The translations under genes and the position numbers were made by a program. A stretch of DNA of 64,000 nucleotides, from NCBI GenBank assembly GCA_016508695.1, contig VNKQ01000013.1, forward strand, positions 248,001 to 312,000. The letters are read 5' to 3'. Every line of letters starts with the position of its first letter. Within the stretch, counting starts at the first letter, position 1. The DNA is from Hyphodiscus hymeniophilus (Eukaryota > Ascomycota > Leotiomycetes > Helotiales > Hyphodiscaceae). The notes beneath the pieces are model-generated. The model was not told the origin of the DNA. It did no database searches and was given only the letters and a program-made list of their open reading frames with translations. Shown here one piece after another: positions 10,385-21,933 of this stretch.

Positions 10385-12354
10385 CTACAGCTCTTCTTCC
10401 TCGCTCTCATTTCTGAACATATAATTATGAATAGTCTTCTCGGTAACATCCTCCGGACTACTCGAACCCAGCACCTTGCTAAGCAGATCAGCGAGGAAGT
10501 CACTGTGTTTGTGGGCCATATCCATATAAGGCGTCAAGTCTTCAACCCCCTCAAGCTTAATCTGACTGAGGTTGTCCAGTGCATAGGCACGGAGAGTAGA
10601 TTGCTCGTGGGTTCGGGCATAGATCCGATCGATGACATCGATACCAATAGGACGCTGGAGTCTATTCTCGCCGCGAATGTATGCATCAATGGCAACATTG
10701 AAGAGTTTTGGCCAGCAGAAGGTTTCAGCCAGGATGGTTAAGTTGAGCAGTGCCAGTTGATGTTTCTCCATGTCAAGGAAATACCGATCTTGTGGTTTGG
10801 CTCGAGGTATACCCGGAATGAAGTTGCCAGGTGATTTCTCAGCTTTGATGGAAAAGTGATAACCGAAGTCTCCCGGATTGCGCTTCTTGGGGGTGATTAT
10901 CGTCATGACTACTCCTGGAGGCAGGGAGGGGGTAGCATCCCCGGTGCGAGACTGAGTTCCAAAGGCAGTGGCAAAGGGCTGACCATATGGTGAAGAATTG
11001 GGGGCTGAGGGCGGCGGTGCTGCTCTACCGGAGAGTCCGCTGCCGCCCGTGGTTGAAGCAGATCCAAACAACCCACCGACCTGAGGTTGGGAGGCTGCAG
11101 CAGTGGCATGTCGAGGTTGGGAGGAAGAATTCCCAAACAACCCGCCGTTTTGAGGTTGGGAGGATAGGCTTCCATTGAATGCACTGGTCTGAGGTTGTGA
11201 AGTTGGGAGAGGACCGAAGAGTGACGAAACTGGAGTGGCCACCTGCATTGAGCTAGACGCCCCACCAACAGATGAGCCACTTGCTGGTGAGCCGTTTGTA
11301 TTACCAAAGTAGCCTTGTGTCTGAGTTGTGAGAGTAATCCCTGCAGGATTACTGTTCGTAGATGGTGCTATTGAGCCATAACGACCTGCGAACATGTTTT
11401 GTTGAATGAAAGGTCCATTGCGATTAGAACTCGATGGTTGGTTGCCAGAGAGAGCAGAGGAAGTTTTGTATGCAGTTGATCCCGCCCGACCGAACAAGCT
11501 GAGATTTGAGGCTTGCAAAGGTACCGTAGCCAATGTCAGACCGCTGAATTGAGATCCTGTATTTTGGGATGTCGCTGTTTGTGATATTGCTAGAGAGGAG
11601 AGAGAGCCTCCTCCAAATAAATTAGAACCTGTGTTCGAGGATGCAGCATTCTGGGAGATGCTTCGAGTGAGGAAGGAAGAGCCACTTCCGAGGTTACTGA
11701 ATAGACCGGCGCCCACCCAAGGCTGTCGTGGAGGAGCTACTGCTGTTGGGGGAGCTGAAGTAACTAGTGAAGGGGGAATCGTGAGCGTTGGTAGTGCATG
11801 GCCATCGTGCTGGTACTTCCGACCTAATCTGTAGTCTGCCAGTCGTAGTTCTTCGGGAGAGAAGATTTGATAATGAGATTGGAAGCATATGTGCTGGAAT
11901 GATTCCGTTTCGGCGGGTCTTGCCCCAACGGGGATTTGTATATTGGTAGGAGCATACTGGTAGACTGTCCCGTTTACCGAGCTTGGGAGTTCAATAGCTC
12001 GCGTAAAGGGGAGTATGCTCGTGGCGAAAGGGCTGAAAGGCTTTTCAGTGCTTGGAATAGCACCAAGGTAGAGCCATGCTATGAGCAGGGAAACAGTTGC
12101 GGGATCTTCCTCTTTGAGCTGAATAGAATTTTCCTCTGCCTCCATGAAATTTCCCGTGAGAGCTTTGCTGAAGTAATCGGATTGCGCAGTGAGCAGTCTC
12201 TTGTGGACGACATAACGCTTCTTCTCCGGTCCGACGAGGATATCAACGATCTCAAGCCCCAAATCTCTGAGGACGTGGTCAGCAAAGCAATATTGGAAAG
12301 CTTAGAACACGATACGTACTCCGCAAAGGTAACCTTGCCTGCAGCAAACGCCAT
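10385..12354 (-). CDS. BTB/POZ domain protein with nucleoporin-like FG repeats
   Basis: Exons 12354-12320 and 12266-10385 give 638 aa. The first exon codes for MAFAAGKVTFAE and joins in phase to the BTB domain (residues about 15-95) with VGPEKKRYVVHKRLL, SDYFSKAL and LLIAWLYLGAIPS; such domains dimerise and often act as Cul3 adaptors. Residues about 180-440 are Ser/Gln/Gly-rich and carry repeated FG-type motifs (NLFGGG, LFGRAG, SLFGPL, two GGLFG after SQPQ), as in FG nucleoporins. The last 150 residues are a folded-looking helical region (YFLDMEKHQLALLNLTIL..) ending in an acidic tail. A start at 12378 is also possible (8 extra residues). The function of the whole is not known to me. Confidence 0.85.
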
Positions 12355-12603
12355 GATGATCTTGAAATTGCCGATCAAGACTCAAGAGCGCGTTGTGCTG
12401 CTAACTCGGTGGCTGATCGCCGTCGGAGGAGCTTTCTGTCGGAAAGGTGCCGGCGTGTTTGTCAGGTATGGAAGAAGTGTCATGGGAGCGAGGAAATGAT
12501 GTGGGAAGGCCTTGATGAAATGGCTGCCTTGACGAACCTGGAAGTAGGTAAACAACGAGGCTGAGACAAGGCTGCAGTATCGATTAGAATACCGCGTAAA
12601 TCT

Positions 12604-12724
12604 CGCGTACTGTACGGACAGGGGATAAGTTATGGCATACCGCCCGGATTCTGCCCGCATATTCTGGTTGGCAAAACCAAAGCGGTGTGCCATGACTTAT
12701 CCCCTGGTCCATCCGTAATACGCG
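12604..12724. repeat. imperfect 121-bp inverted repeat in the PRI1 promoter region
   Basis: Left arm 12604-12643 and right arm 12682-12724 are reverse complements with small gaps. Both arms begin, read from outside, with CGCGTA and share CAGGGGATAAG, then ATGGCA and ACCGC. In the inner 24 bases the only two mismatches are T on the left arm against C on the right. The spacer (about 38 bases) has its own small hairpin (TTGGCAAAACCAA). It could be a MITE remnant or a locally formed palindrome; no target-site duplication is obvious. Confidence 0.75.
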
Positions 12725-12739
12725 TCGAACTCACACGCG
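12720..12739. promoter_or_regulatory. MCB (MluI box) and second ACGCG core upstream of PRI1
   Basis: A full ACGCGT lies at 12720-12725 and ACGCGC at 12734-12739, about 90-105 bases before the PRI1 ATG. DNA primase genes are classic MBF targets in yeasts, so this is a likely G1/S control site. The first box overlaps the right end of the inverted repeat. Confidence 0.55.
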
Positions 12740-12825
12740 CCCAAAACACTTCCAATCCAAAGACCGCTGGATCCAATACAATTTGGAGACTTGGAGTTCT
12801 TTTCTAATCGCGATTGAACCTCCAA

Positions 12826-14581
12826 ATGCCTCACTCACTGTTACCCGAAGAAAGCACAACTCAAGACACATCGATTGCAGATGCTGAAACCAATAACGGC
12901 GAAACCCAGGCAACCGAAGGCACCGTTGCTGCAGACATTGCAAAGAGCAATGAAGACAGTCAATTCAGTGAGGTTATGGATCAGGATATGACGATGGTAG
13001 ATGCTGGGGTTGAAGGAGAAGTGGTGCAACAAATACCCATCAAGGCAGAACAAAAGCCTGAAGTCAAGTTAGAAGATCTGTTTGCAGATGTGGAGTCCGA
13101 CGAGGAGTTCCCCAGCTCGAATATCGTGGATACAAAAGCTTCCAGTCCGCCTGAAGCTCCCCCTCCCCAGTGTGAGTACGCCAGAAGCCTTCTCGTATAG
13201 CTACTAAATGTGTCTAGGCACATTGGCCCTTCATCGAGGGCCTCTGATCCAGAGGTAATGCGATCATTCTATCAGAGACTGTTTCCTTGGCGCCACCTCT
13301 TTCAATGGCTCAATCACTCTCCTACACCCACCGCAGACTTTGGTCACCGCGAATTTGCCTTCACGCTACAGAACGATGCATATCTGCGTTACCAGTCCTT
13401 TCCGACTTCAGACCTGTAAGTTGTATCTCGACTGACGAAGAGCGCTGCTTATTGTGAAAGACTACGCAAAGATGTCCTACGCCTCATGCCATCCAGATTT
13501 GAAATCGGCCCAGTATACAGTACCAATCCTCGCGACCGAAAGACTCTGCGCAAAGCATCCGCCTTCAAACCAATAGCCAAGGAGTTGTGCTTTGACATAG
13601 ATTTGACGGATTACGATGATATTCGTACCTGCTGTGACAAAGCCAATATCTGCAACAAGTGCTGGCAATTCATTACAATGGCGATCAAAGTAATCGATGT
13701 TGCACTGAGAGACGATTTCGGATTCAAACATATTATGTGGGTCTACTCGGGACGAAGAGGAGCTCACGCCTGGGTTTGCGACAAGAAAGCTCGACTAATG
13801 GATGATCAAAAGAGAAGAGCGATTGCTGGATATCTCGAGGTCATCAAGGGAGGAGCAGAGGGAGGCAAGCGAGTTAATGTGAAAAGACCATTGCATCCTC
13901 ACGTTGCGTAAGTTAGTCTCACCATTTTGTCCCACACGATTGACCAGTGGTAGCCGGAGTCTGGAACTCCTCAAATCCCACTTTCAAACAGATATTCTTC
14001 ATGACCAGGACCCCTGGGAAACGGACGAGAAATTCGACCGGCTACTGCAGCTCCTTCCTGACAAAACTTTGAACGAAGCTCTACGAAAGAAATGGAGCTC
14101 CGCACCCGGTCGCGTCTCCACCGCAAAGTGGGCTGATATCGATGCCTTAGCAAAGACTGGAGCGAGTAAGGGACTTGACTCTAGAGCATTACTAGATGCC
14201 AAACAAGATATCGTTCTTGAGTACACATATCCACGATTGGATATTGAAGTTAGCAAGCACCTGAACCATTTGCTCAAGAGCCCTTTCGTTGTACATCCAG
14301 GAACAGGAAGAGTCTGCGTACCAATCAACCCAAAGAAAGCCGAGGATTTTGATCCCCTCGCAGTGCCTACCGTCACGGAACTCCTTGCAGAGATCGATCA
14401 ATGGAGCGGGCCTGAGGATGAGGAGAAGGAGGTGAAGAACATACAGGATTGGGAAAAGACGAGCTTGAAGCCATACGTGGAGTTCTTCAGATCGTTTGTT
14501 GTAACACTGATGAATGATGAGAAAGGCGTCAAGGTCAAGAGGGAACGAGAAGACAATGGTGCAGACGGGATGGATTTTTGA
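12826..14581 (+). CDS. PRI1: DNA primase small (catalytic) subunit
   Basis: Exons 12826-13169, 13218-13415, 13461-13907 and 13954-14581 give 538 aa. This subunit of the polymerase alpha-primase complex makes RNA primers at origins and lagging strands. Core features: FYQRLFPWRHLFQWLNH near residue 135; metal-binding DID in LCFDIDLTDYDD; zinc-type cysteines in TCCDKANICNKCW; SGRRGAHAWVCD; then the helical C-terminal part with KRPLHPHVAR rebuilt across intron 3. The first 115 residues are an acidic, disordered extension (LEDLFADVESDEEFPSS), common in filamentous fungi. Intron 1 keeps the frame only with the donor GTGTGA at 13170, two bases left of the better-looking GTGAGT, so that junction needs RNA support. 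The other junctions are clean. Confidence 0.95.
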
Positions 14582-15626
14582 TTTGAATAATGACATAGGC
14601 GTAGGGTGTTCCGGCTCATGGGAATATACGGACGACTGGAGCAGTGAACGAATAAAGCGGACTGGAGCAAGCGATCTATATGAACTCAGCTTCCAAGCAT
14701 CTGGATCAGTGATTCTATTGCTACACTAGATACTTTACAAGGCTCCAATTAATCGGGGGTTGTAAGGCTTTCGAGCCCAGCGATCATGGTTCAAGACTTG
14801 AAATGATCCAGATTCAGATTATTCAAGGAGTTTGATAGGTTCGACGGTCTTTAAACTCCTAAGTAGCCACTGCGGCTCCATATTGTTTGTGATTCTGAGC
14901 GATTCGAACCTCGTGAACTATTACCACGGCATTACCAGGGCTTGATATCTCAGCTTTCAGCTGCAAAACTATGGAATGGATTAATACCCTCAGTGCTGCC
15001 CCTGAGAGCCATTTTCATCCTTCCCGGTCTTCAGCACAGATTAAATACATAATCAGCGAGCTGCAGGCTCGATACAGGAATATAAGTCGCAGATATATCA
15101 GTCTTTGACTCAATTCGTCAGAAGCATCGTCGATGACAGTCACGTGCAGCTCTTTAGCTCAGCCTTGGAATTTTGCTTGGCGCACTGACATGAAGTTTGC
15201 TTTGGTCAAAGCCGACATCATAACACAAACCTTTCAGTCAGCCTCCTCCGCACAAAAGCATAAACGTTCGATCTCACATAGTCAATTCGACTCTTGCAAA
15301 CACAACCACACCTCTCAAAAGCACTCTCAAAAGCACTCTCAATCTTCTCCATAGATACGAATCAACGAAACTAAGACCCTAACCGTCCAGACCGACACTG
15401 CCCCTCCCTCCTCGCTCCATCGAGTGCAGCCCTCACCTTCACGGAATCGACCCCTCATATCTGTCGAGACATTGCATACATATCGATGCTAGCTACGATA
15501 TATCCCTGCGAACAATAACAATCTTGTGCGATACCACGATAATTCTCGATCTTTCATATTTCCGTCCTGCAATCAACCACCTCGCACAATCATCCTCCCT
15601 CTCTCAGAAGAGGAACTCGTACTACA
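14582..15626. other. intergenic region and probable long DHH1 5' leader
   Basis: The right half (15100-15620) is C/A-rich and contains a doubled 12-base unit AAAAGCACTCTC near 15315-15340. Two short frames start with ATG (15133-15354 and 15524-15706). If DHH1 transcription starts far upstream these would be uORFs, which is plausible for a translation regulator but unproven. Confidence 0.4.
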
Positions 15627-17352
15627 ATGGCCGACTCACTGGCGAAGCAAATGGGAGCTACCAACATAAAGTAAAACGATCTGGTGTCCGAATGATTCTG
15701 CCCTAGGATTTGCTGACCGGGGAGCAGTGATAATGCTACTTCAGACAACTGGAAGGCTGATCTTAAGATTCCAGCCAAGGACACGAGACATCAGACAGAG
15801 GTATTTTCTACTTCAAATTTACGCGCATCCTCATTTACTTACTAGCGTCTTGCTCTAGGATGTTACGGCTACGAAAGGCCTCGATTTCGAGGACTTTGGC
15901 ATCAAGCGAGACCTATTGATGGGTATCTTCGAAGCTGGGTTCGAAAAGCCCTCACCTATTCAAGAGGAGGCGATTCCTGTTGCACTCACTGGACGAGACA
16001 TACTTGCGCGAGCGAAGAATGGTACTGGCAAGACTGCGGCTTTCGTCATTCCTGCTCTTGAACGAATTAACCCAAAAAGCTCCAAGGTTCAATGTCTGAT
16101 CCTTGTCCCAACCCGTGAATTGGCATTACAAACATCACAAGTCTGCAAGACTTTAGGCAAACACCTTGGAATCAATGTTATGGTTACAACTGGTGGTACG
16201 ACTTTGCGAGATGATATTCTACGTCTCCAAGATCCGGTACACATTATTGTTGGTACACCAGGAAGAATTCTCGACTTGGCAGGAAAGAATGTCGCCGACC
16301 TCAGTGAATGTCCTCAATTCATTATGGACGAAGCTGACAAACTTCTGTCCCCTGAATTTACCCCCGTTATTGAGCAACTCCTCCAATTCCACCCGAAGGA
16401 TCGCCAGGTAATGCTTTTCTCTGCGACCTTCCCGATCACTGTCAAGAACTTTTCCGACAAAAACATGGATAACCCCTACGAAATCAACCTTATGGACGAG
16501 CTTACGCTTCGTGGTATTACCCAGTACTACGCTTTCGTTGAGGAGAAGCAAAAGGTCCACTGCCTCAACACCCTATTCTCCAAGCTTCAAATCAATCAGT
16601 CGATCATCTTCTGCAATTCTACCAATCGTGTTGAGCTTCTTGCCAAGAAGATCACCGAGCTGGGCTACTCTTGCTTCTACAGCCACGCCCGTATGCTTCA
16701 AGCAAATCGCAACCGTGTCTTCCACGACTTCCGTAATGGCGTCTGCCGAAATCTTGTCTGTTCCGATCTTCTCACACGTGGTATTGATATTCAAGCCGTC
16801 AACGTCGTCATCAACTTCGATTTCCCCAAGAATGCCGAAACCTATCTTCATCGTATCGGTCGGTCGGGACGATTCGGACATCTTGGTCTTGCTATCAACC
16901 TGATCAACTGGGATGATCGTTTCAATCTTTACAATATTGAACGGGATCTTGGCACTGAAATACTACCAATTCCTCAAACTATTGAAAAGAGCCTTTACGT
17001 TTACGATACGCCAGAGAACATTCCACGACCCATATCCAACTTCCAGACTAACCGCCAGCCCTCTGGTCGTGAGCCTCAACCCCAGCAGCAATCCGGCAAC
17101 CAAAGACCTGGTGGCCAGGAAAGCTATAACGGACGTCAAAACACTCCCAGCCAGAACCCAACTCAAAATCAGAATCCAGGTCAAGGCCAGAGACAACCAC
17201 AAGGTCAACGCCAGGGCCAGGGCTATGGCAGGGGCAACTATAGTCAGAACAACCGCCGAGGGGGTGGCCAGGGTGGCCAGCGTTCGAGTGGGTACGAAGG
17301 ACAGCGAGGAGGCCGTGGCCAGTGGAGTGGTCAGGCTGCGCCTACTCAATAG
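15627..17352 (+). CDS. DHH1: ATP-dependent RNA helicase Dhh1 (DDX6 family)
   Basis: Exons 15627-15670, 15728-15800 and 15859-17352 give 536 aa. Dhh1 is a cytoplasmic DEAD-box protein that promotes decapping and translational repression in P-bodies. The N-terminus MADSLAKQMGATN, then SDNWKADLKIPAKDTRHQTEDVTATKG, is diagnostic. Motifs: Q motif (FEKPSPIQ), AKNGTGKTA (I), PTRELALQ (Ia), MDEADKLL (II), SATFP (III), SRGID-like LLTRGIDIQAVN (V) and HRIGRSGRFGHLG (VI). The last 120 residues are a Gln/Asn/Gly/Pro-rich, RGG-containing tail, longer than in yeast and typical of filamentous fungi; it probably aids condensation. The two introns near the start are confirmed by phase and conserved residues on both sides. 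Confidence 0.97.
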
Positions 17353-19368
17353 CCTTCCTAATTCCTAGGATGGCGGGGGTGGTGTTGTGTGATTCAACTG
17401 TAAATATTATCTCTGCGATCTTTTGCGATGAATTTGACAGGCGGGGCCAGCTTGGGATGTCATCCTTTTGCATATCGCTTCAACCCGACTCGAACGTGCA
17501 ATCGGGCTACGACGGTCCTTGCTCGGCGTGGCCTGCGAGTTTGTACCATACGACTTTCCTTTTCGTTCTTTCTCGATACCTGTCTCTGGTCGGATAGTAG
17601 CGTCGGACCGCAAAAGTTCAGCGACTTCGAATCTCATCATGACTGGATGGTCGGCGTATGGCGTTTGGTGGAGCTGCTCATAGGAGTAGTCACTTGGCTG
17701 GGTTATGCTTTAAAGATGGGCATTGCTGGCTGGCGTCGACACAAAGTACTGTTCGGTTGCTTTTAGGCTCGTATTTATTGAGCCATAGGGGATGATCTGG
17801 TGGCTACATTTGGCTTCAGTTAGCGAGTGGCGCTGAGGAGCTGTGATCATCTTGCTGGGTGTGGTGGATGGGGGCTGAGGTGCGATGACGGATGCTGTAT
17901 GGTGTGGAAAATGATGGTCACTCATTGTACGTTCTGCAAACGATCGAGCTATGACATCGAGGAGGGGTGAGACATTAAAACAAAAACAAAAAAGAACTTT
18001 GGGGAGGGGCGCTGGAAGTGGGCATGGCTCGTATCGAATCTTGGTCGATAGTCGTGTGTTGACTTCTGGCAAAATAGACTTCTTCTCCCCATCTTACCAG
18101 ACTCTCAGAAACGTGGTAGAGCTCGGAACGTCCAGGACATATATGCATGTAACCCCGGATACCGAGATTCAATTCAGCCGCAGGGGCATGCACTCCGGAC
18201 TCCCCCGTGTCTGACGTACTCTGAGTTATTCCGAAGCCCCCTTTCAACTGACCGCATCGGCCTGCCAGGGAATGTCCCTTCGGACCGTTCAAGTCCTTGA
18301 ACGATTTGGATTTGGGAACTTTCCGGAATCGTGGAATACTCAATGATCCGGTAAGAGTAAAAGCTTTCGTGACGGGCTATAACTACACCACGCCAACTCC
18401 TTGATGTCATTTGGGCGATCAAGATCTTGTAGATTTATTAATGTGACAATTCTAGAAATCTTTGTCCAGGGGGTGAAGTAGGTGAGTGGTGAAACCCGAC
18501 ATTGGATACTTGAAGTCATCCTGAATCGATTGGCGTACAAGAAGGGAAACTGCATAAGAGCCACATTGAGTCTCTCGTCTCCCTTCGGCGATCCTCCTGC
18601 TGTGGAGAAATGTACAACGTACTGCCTGCATGCATTATCTGCAGTGCGATAACGAAGTGCAGAAATGCAGCAGTAGTCTTTTCGTCTCATATCGAGGGGG
18701 CAGTATTCGGGGACTCGGTCATGGACGAATCTTGCCAAAAACCCAAACTTTGAATAATGTTATTAGAGTGCTTACTGTTAATCTCTCGACCTCCACTCAA
18801 TTGCCCTGTCGCCATGAAACAGAGCAGGAGAGGTCAGCGTAGGAGCCGGACCGTCCCGATAGAGTTGGCTCACTTGTAAGACAGTAAGATTGTGGCTTGG
18901 AATCTTCCACATGGCTTCTTTTTGGCTGAATAGCCCTGGGACGGAGCAGCCCCTTACACGTGAAGATAAAGGGTTTTGGGAGAATTCGGGGATTGTGTGG
19001 TGTAGCGGTGTAGGGAGGACTCGGATATCTGTTCTGCTTGATTTCTGCCGTCCACCCTCTCAGATTCCCTGCCTTCAAGTAGAAATATATGTACTTTACA
19101 TTCCTGGTTTCTTCTGTTTATATTTGCTTCTATGTTCCTGCGCTCTGCTCTTCCTCATTGCATTACTCAGCAAGCTAGCTCGTTCCGGTTGCCGACGGCC
19201 CGGGTTCTGGGCTCTCACCAACATTTATTAAGGTAGTTAGTTGTCTCTCACTTTCGAGCACAACACCACAGCTCAACATCACTGTGCGGAGTGTGTGAGA
19301 CACCGTGTGTCCAGATCACCAGGTCTCGCCCTGAAAATATCACAAGACTGCGACGCGAAACGTCCATC
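17353..19368. other. 2-kb intergenic region between DHH1 and LST7
   Basis: The largest gap in the window. It should hold the DHH1 3' UTR (17353 to perhaps 17760) and the LST7 promoter. I examined both strands: the longest frames (about 110-130 codons near 17710-18072, 18340-18738 and 18890-19231) have no family resemblance and no intron-compatible extensions. No tRNA-like B box. A non-coding transcript cannot be excluded. Confidence 0.45.
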
Positions 19369-20870
19369 ATGGCCTCAATAGTAAGTAATTTATATATGTT
19401 TTTGTTTTGTCCCGACAACACGGTCCCTACATGCATTTGCCCCACGTCTACGCCCGCCCTGCGTTTGCCTCGCAGTGCGCAACGACCGCGCATGTCGGCG
19501 CAATATCCCCAGATCTTGTATCATGACGGAATATCTCGCTAATCTGTGCTTCCTTGATAGCTATGTCTTGCGCATTACTGCGATACTCATGGTCCCACTC
19601 CGTTGATGGTTACTGAGGGTCTCCCAGTTGAGTGCTCGTCATGTCTCCACGACGATACGAGAAGACCTAGTACGAGTTCACATGCATCAAATCGGCCACA
19701 GGGGCTAGGCTTGACAGGTGCCAGTGGTGGTGCAAACAGACCAACTTCCTCCTCTTCGGACAAGGAGAATGGTTCACGAGCTATTCAAACACAAACTCAG
19801 GAACAGCAAGCCGTCATTGAAACGCCTCCAGAAAGTCCGAGGGTCGTCGCGTTACAGACAGGACAAAACACAAATAACTTTAATCACCAACAAGACTCAA
19901 ACTATCGAAAAACTTACGACGAGAACGATAAGAAGAGAGCGATTGCCTGCGAGAATTGTGCTCTTACATTGCCCAAGAAGAGAGAAGATGGTGCTCCAGA
20001 TGGCAAAAGCAGGATGGATAGCGGTGGACCTATTCTACGAACACGCAAGCCTTACGCACAAGTGGCAATGCCTGTTCCAATAGAACAGCCCTCCCCACCA
20101 AAGTCCACTTACTCATCCGATTCCGAAACAGCACATTTATCTCAACCACGGCGGCGCTCCCAAAATCTCTCACGAGCCGGCACATCCTCAAGCAACTCCT
20201 CATTTACATCCACCACCTCCCATACCCACTACTCAGATTACACCTCTACCCATGAGCCGTTGACGCCCAGGTCATTCTCCATAGTCCGAAACTCCTGCCT
20301 TCGCACTCTCTCCTGTGAAACTCTCCCACCTTCCTCGAACCAGTTCGCATCCTCCCCAACATCCCCTTACATCAATAGCGCCTTCTCCTCCGGCCCGGTA
20401 GGGATTGGCAGTTCTTCAGGCGGACCCATCGTCTTCGGCGATCCCATAGCTGGGTACACCACCGCCTATGTTTTCCGCATCCCCGACCCCATGCCCGAGG
20501 TCGGCGGCGCGTTTACGCACTGATGGCTCTCTCCACTCACCGTCAACGCCAGGCTATGCAAACATTCACTCTCCTGTCCGTAGCATTCCGTGAGCTTGCC
20601 GCTTGGATCCAAGGACTCGCGGAAGCGGAGTTGGACCGTAGCGAGAATATGTCATCACCGCAGGGAGATAGGAGCGCAGGAACGAACAATAACACGCCGC
20701 AGAGCTCGTTCTTGACGGGCAGAAGCCGAGGTCCAGACGGCCAGTTCAAGGGGATGATTTTGAGAGCTAGGGGATTGGCTGAGCTAGTTGGCTTGCCGGA
20801 CTTCTTTCTTGAGCTCCATCAGAAGTTTGTCAGATTGTTGATTGAGCTGGGGATTCTGCTTGGCCAATAA
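19369..20870 (+). CDS. LST7: folliculin/Lst7 homologue, with a frame break at 20487-20491
   Basis: Exon 1 (19369-19380) codes MASI; exon 2 starts at 19561 with LCLAHYCDTHGPTPLMVTEG, matching the folliculin N-terminus (longin domain). Lst7/FLCN with Lst4/FNIP acts as a GAP for the Gtr/Rag GTPases at the vacuole in TORC1 signalling. Next come a zinc-type CSSC..CENC pair around a disordered insert, then FSIVRNSCLRTLSCETLP and PIVFGDPIAGYTTAYVFRIPDP. At that point frame 1 runs into a TGA at 20521, while the family sequence continues in another frame: ARGRRRVYALMALSTHR and on to a TAA at 20868. One extra C in the run at 20487-20490 would restore the frame. About 440 aa if continuous. A base-calling error is most likely; a real lesion or slippage is possible. 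Confidence 0.85.
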
Positions 20871-21933
20871 TGGGAACTGGAATTGCTATTTCTACGTATG
20901 TGCTCAGTTGACTGGTGACGTAGTTGCTTCATGGAGGCGAAGGGGGAAGGGAAGAATAAGGCCCTCGTAATGCATAATGAGGTGCAGCGATCCGAGGATC
21001 AAGGAAAACATGAAGATGGAGGAAAGCGATTTACGATTTTTTGTTTTGATAGCGTTTTAGCGTGAGCGTTGGGTTTGGGCTGGATTTCTGTTTGAGACTA
21101 GATACCACGCAGCGAGATGTCTGTGTTTGCAGTAGAGAGTCTGATATCAAGCACTTCCTCTTGCTTTTCTAATCTACATTTGAAGCTCGATTTGGGTACT
21201 CATCAGCTCCTCGGGCTGAATTTCATCTATCCAGCCTTTTAGGTCTCTACCTACAGGTTGGAAGCATGAGTCCCCATGAATAAGCCACGCTCAACTTTTC
21301 GGTATCTTATTGCAAGTATCCTAACTGTAGAAATTTTAGGGGCGAATGAGACAATCTCTCGCCGCTTTCAGCAAGCTGTTTGCCAATATCAAGGCGCTTA
21401 TCGTCCCGTCTCGGAACGACTGCTGGATACGACACGACGCTCAACAGCTCAGAGGATAGAGACGTCCGAAAGAGAAGCGGCTTGACGGAAGGATAACTGG
21501 AGACTTGTACAGTGTTCTATCCTGCACTTAGAGCGTGAGCACTGCGTGAGATTCGAGTTTCACAGGAATAGGTAAAGAAAGGTACGAGCTCGACCTCGAG
21601 ATTGGATCCAGATAGTAGGGTAGAGCCGCTCGAGTGATCATCTGAGGACGAAGAGCCATTACTCGTGGGGGTGATGAAAGACACCCAAAAGCTGGCAGGT
21701 ACGGAGAATGCAAAGACAAGTGCTCAGTCCGGAAGCAGGATTTGTGAATTACTGCCTGTCTGCACATTTGGCATATTATACAAGTGGGAACTCCTTTCTG
21801 CCAAGACTACCGATAGCTAGCCAGCAGTTCTGAACTCTTCCCCAATCCGCCAGTAAAGCACCTGCATTGCTTGCCACATCGTACATCGTCCTCGGCCATC
21901 CAATATCACATGCCCCTCTGCTACGATTCTGCT
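20871..21933. other. intergenic region between LST7 and RPT3 3' ends
   Basis: About 1.06 kb with only short frames (at most 80 codons) and no recognisable family. It contains both 3' UTRs. Nothing else seen. Confidence 0.5.

Larger units (their letters stand above)
12355..12825. other. divergent intergenic region, BTB-FG gene / PRI1
   Basis: This 471-base gap holds the inverted repeat at 12604-12724 and the MCB motifs listed separately. The remainder shows no coding frame I can support. Confidence 0.6.

Noticed and set aside
14885..14910. A GGTTCGAATC-like B box on the - strand, suggesting a tRNA
   Set aside because: The flanking bases do not form a T stem and I find no A box or acceptor stem at the right distance.
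17353..19368. A hidden gene or RNA in the 2-kb gap before LST7
   Set aside because: No conserved motif, intron-linked frames or structured RNA signature seen by eye; left as intergenic.
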